Shown here: positions 62,120 to 64,000 of the stretch, in pieces
How positions within the stretch are numbered: position 1 is the first letter of the stretch
Layout: each line of letters begins with the position of its first letter
DNA from: Phoronis australis
Lineage: Eukaryota > Phoronida > Phoronidae
Direction of reading: 5' to 3'
DNA: 64,000 nucleotides
NCBI GenBank assembly: GCA_002633005.1
Contig: NMRA01000052.1
Location: 795,235-859,234, forward strand
Made by a program: the position numbers and the translations under genes
The notes under the pieces: model-generated
The model's database searches: none
What the model was told of the DNA's origin: nothing
The model's input: the letters and a program-made list of their open reading frames with translations, nothing else

Positions 62120-63380
62120 CTTTTTCTAATTAAAAATTTCCTTCTTGAGACCATAAAACGAAATGAAAGGTGGGGAAAAGCCATACCGAATACAAAAAGA
62201 TTGATAAATCATAAATGTTTCATCAATATCTAATAAATTACAAACACGAGTAATACCTTTTTTAAACCACTGACTATAAAATGTTACATGGTTACTATTA
62301 TACCAGATTGGAAGGTAAGGAAAGTCATCAGCATACAAACGCATATTCTGTGCTACATAATAAAAAATAATTGCAGGCGGTCTGGTACACGTTGTACCAG
62401 ATGTGCGCAGGCCGCGCATGTGGGCCCATTGCACTGATCACCTGCAAATATTTTTGTGCTTTATTAATATATAGCTAAAACCGAGCTGAGGAGCTAGAAA
62501 CCGGACTAAAGGGTCTAGCAGTGTGGCCCAGTAGGACTCGAACCCACGACCTCGAGTAAAGAAGGCGGGCACCATCACGCTAGGCCACACCGCCTCCTTC
62601 TGTGCTACATAAGTAAAGACCTCGATATCAGATCAAAATACACTCTTAATGTCTTTTGCATAAGTGCTATAAAATGTATCTCCAAAAAGTAAAGAGTCAC
62701 ACGTTCTCAACGAATCATGCCGCAACAACAGATGTTTCCAAGAACCATCAATCTTCTAATTCAAGATAATTTTAGTGATTTCAAAAAAGACCCAATCTGC
62801 ATCATTTCGCAACCACCCTGCAAGAAATTCTGAACCATTTCGTTCCTTTTAATTTTATCAGGTTTACCCGCCAAATAAATTTGAAAAACGTAAATTCTAA
62901 TTGACGAACTTCTCTTGATAGTGATGGCAGACCCATAAAAAGATTAATTGATTTTGGTAAGAGCAGTGACTTTATGACGCGAGTTGTTAATGGTCTTCTC
63001 GAGCAGTTCGCCAAGTCTTTTTGAATTTCCGAGTGTAATTTAACCCAGGAATCTCGAATAGATTGACGCTGGAGTTTATTCCCAAAAACGTAAATTGACC
63101 TAAAGGCCATGAGAGACTAAGCTCTGGACATAAACTAGTGTTACTCAATTTCCAATCAACAATCCATGAGTTTTGTCAACATTAGGTTTCAGTCTCAAAA
63201 ATTGGTCCAAGAGATCCAAAACCTGCTTTGGTGACTTGTTGGAAACATCAATTGCTAACAAATTATCATCAGCGAATTGCAAAATTCGAATGACGACAGT
63301 TGTAATCGATGAACAAAATATCGTTTTTAGATCCAAATTTGCAAATTTCATACTGTTGTGCGTTTGGTGGAACATTCGAT
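62120..63380 (-). mobile_element. L1/Tx1-like LINE relic (RT palm end and C-terminal region)
   Basis: The minus strand reads IRILQFADDNLLAI (FADD catalytic motif, ~63280), LLDQFLRLKPNVDKTHGLL, then LGQFTFLGIN, RVIKSLLLPKSINLFMGLPS, LEFTFFKFIW and KLKGTKWFR. Beyond the SINE it continues YNSNHVTFYSQWFKKGITRV, LLDIDETF and FYGLKKE. These blocks, in this order, are those of the L1/Tx1 ORF2 C-terminal half. Frame changes and stops show decay; the 5' half is absent. Confidence 0.85.
62361..62596 (-). mobile_element. tRNA-derived SINE with 15-bp target duplication, inside the LINE relic
   Basis: Flanked by TTCTGTGCTACATAA at 62346-62360 and 62597-62611. The minus strand starts with a tRNA-like head (box A region GTGTGGCCTAGCGTGATGG, perfect box B GGTTCGAGTCC), then a short body, then a tail with GGTGATCAGTGCAAT...GGCCTGCGCACATCTGG. 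The tail is shared with 8426-8471. The head would carry an internal RNA polymerase III promoter. It interrupts the LINE frame between TYVAQ and NMRLY. Confidence 0.88.
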
Positions 63381-63615
63381 CACTGTACCAAAAAATTCAC
63401 TGACCCTTTATGCCGTTGTGACAGTTCAGGCCGTTGTGACATACGCAAAAATGTAGCAATTTGAGCCGAAAATGCACTACCGAAATTCGCCCAAGTGAGG
63501 AACTGTGACAACTCGCGGGCAGTTGCGGTAGTTTGTTCCTGCACAAGACACATCTATGCGTTTCCCATCTGTTCCTGTTGTCTACACAGTCTTTATAAAT
63601 CACGGCTCCTTTCAG

Positions 63616-64000
63616 AGGTATTCTGCACGAAGCCTCAAATTTTAAACGGGCAGTGGGAAGTAATAACGAGCAGTACTGCACCAACCGGTAGACCAGTTGA
63701 TAGACCAGCCAATGTAACCGGGAGACCAACTCAAGCTACAGACAGAGCATTACCATCTGTTGAATCCGTGAGTACAACTGGAAGCAGAATGGGCGAAAAG
63801 GTTACATCAGTTCAACCTTCGGGCAGTGAAAGATCACGTACTGAATCAATGACAACTCAGTCTTCAGTCCGTGCAAGATCACCTGCTCAATCAATGAGAA
63901 CAATTGCGATTACGTCAGGTCAACCTTCGGGCAGTGAAAGATCACGTACTGAACCAATGGCAACTCAGTCTTCAGTCCGTGCAAGATCACCTGCTCAATC
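63616..64000 (+). CDS. Ser/Thr/Arg-rich tandem-repeat coding exon, partial at right edge
   Basis: After a CTCCTTTCAG acceptor (63606-63615) one frame stays open to the last base: VFCTKPQILNGQWEVITSS, a Thr/Pro/Arg spacer with repeated GRP and DRP, then a 36-residue repeat QPSGSERSRTE...RARSPAQS. Repeat starts are 63813 and 63921 (108 bp, in frame); the second unit runs off the window. One cysteine only; no membrane segment visible. It resembles a mucin-like or low-complexity extracellular stalk, but no family can be named. No ATG is expected, since the exon appears internal (one base carried from the previous exon). Confidence 0.5.

Noticed and set aside
62510-62590. A functional tRNA gene on the minus strand
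   Set aside because: Box B is perfect, but the acceptor stem does not pair in the canonical register. The unit lies inside a SINE with target duplications, so it is a tRNA-derived head.

Overview
This window is nuclear DNA from an animal. Genes are split by GT-AG introns of about 0.2-3 kb, the base composition is AT-rich, and most non-coding DNA is short repeats and transposon relics. POLD3, LCMT1 and a plakin are metazoan families. The mix of Penelope, L1/Tx1-like and CR1/Jockey-like retroelements, a tRNA-derived SINE and several MITE families suggests an invertebrate, perhaps a non-vertebrate deuterostome or a lophotrochozoan. I cannot name the species. Two single N bases (21216, 60899) mark draft assembly positions.

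Layout. (1) 0.6-7.5 kb, minus strand: eight exons of a plakin, covering spectrin repeats and the plakin SH3 insert. The 3' part lies beyond base 1 and at least one internal exon may be unfound. (2) 7.5-26.5 kb: no convincing gene; dispersed repeats, TIR elements, a short palindromic element, a three-copy minisatellite and a (CA)(CGCA)(CA) microsatellite. (3) 26.5-37.5 kb, minus strand: a complete 14-exon POLD3 gene (418 codons plus stop), with every exon phase consistent, an FF motif in the Rev1-binding position, a C-terminal PCNA (PIP) box and a poly(A) signal. (4) 39.9-47.25 kb, plus strand: a complete 7-exon LCMT1 gene (342 codons plus stop), head-to-head with POLD3 and about 2.4 kb from it. 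Its last intron carries two extra tandem copies of the acceptor plus exon start, each with an in-frame stop. (5) 47.3-63.4 kb: transposon-rich, with a 1.1 kb long-TIR element with an 8-bp TSD, a Penelope relic with an internal inversion, a CR1/Jockey-like reverse transcriptase fragment, a TIR element with a 9-bp TSD, and an L1/Tx1-like LINE relic with a SINE inserted in it (15-bp TSD). (6) 63.6-64.0 kb: a plus-strand Ser/Thr/Arg-rich coding exon with 108-bp (36-residue) tandem repeats, running off the right edge.

The three recognised genes serve unrelated housekeeping or cytoskeletal roles: DNA polymerase delta/zeta accessory subunit, PP2A C-terminal methylation, and cytolinker. Nothing in the sequence links them functionally. 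The most unusual signals are the triplicated LCMT1 splice acceptor, an intronic hairpin of miRNA-precursor shape in POLD3, the inverted Penelope copy, the nested SINE, and several repeat families seen at two or more places in the window.
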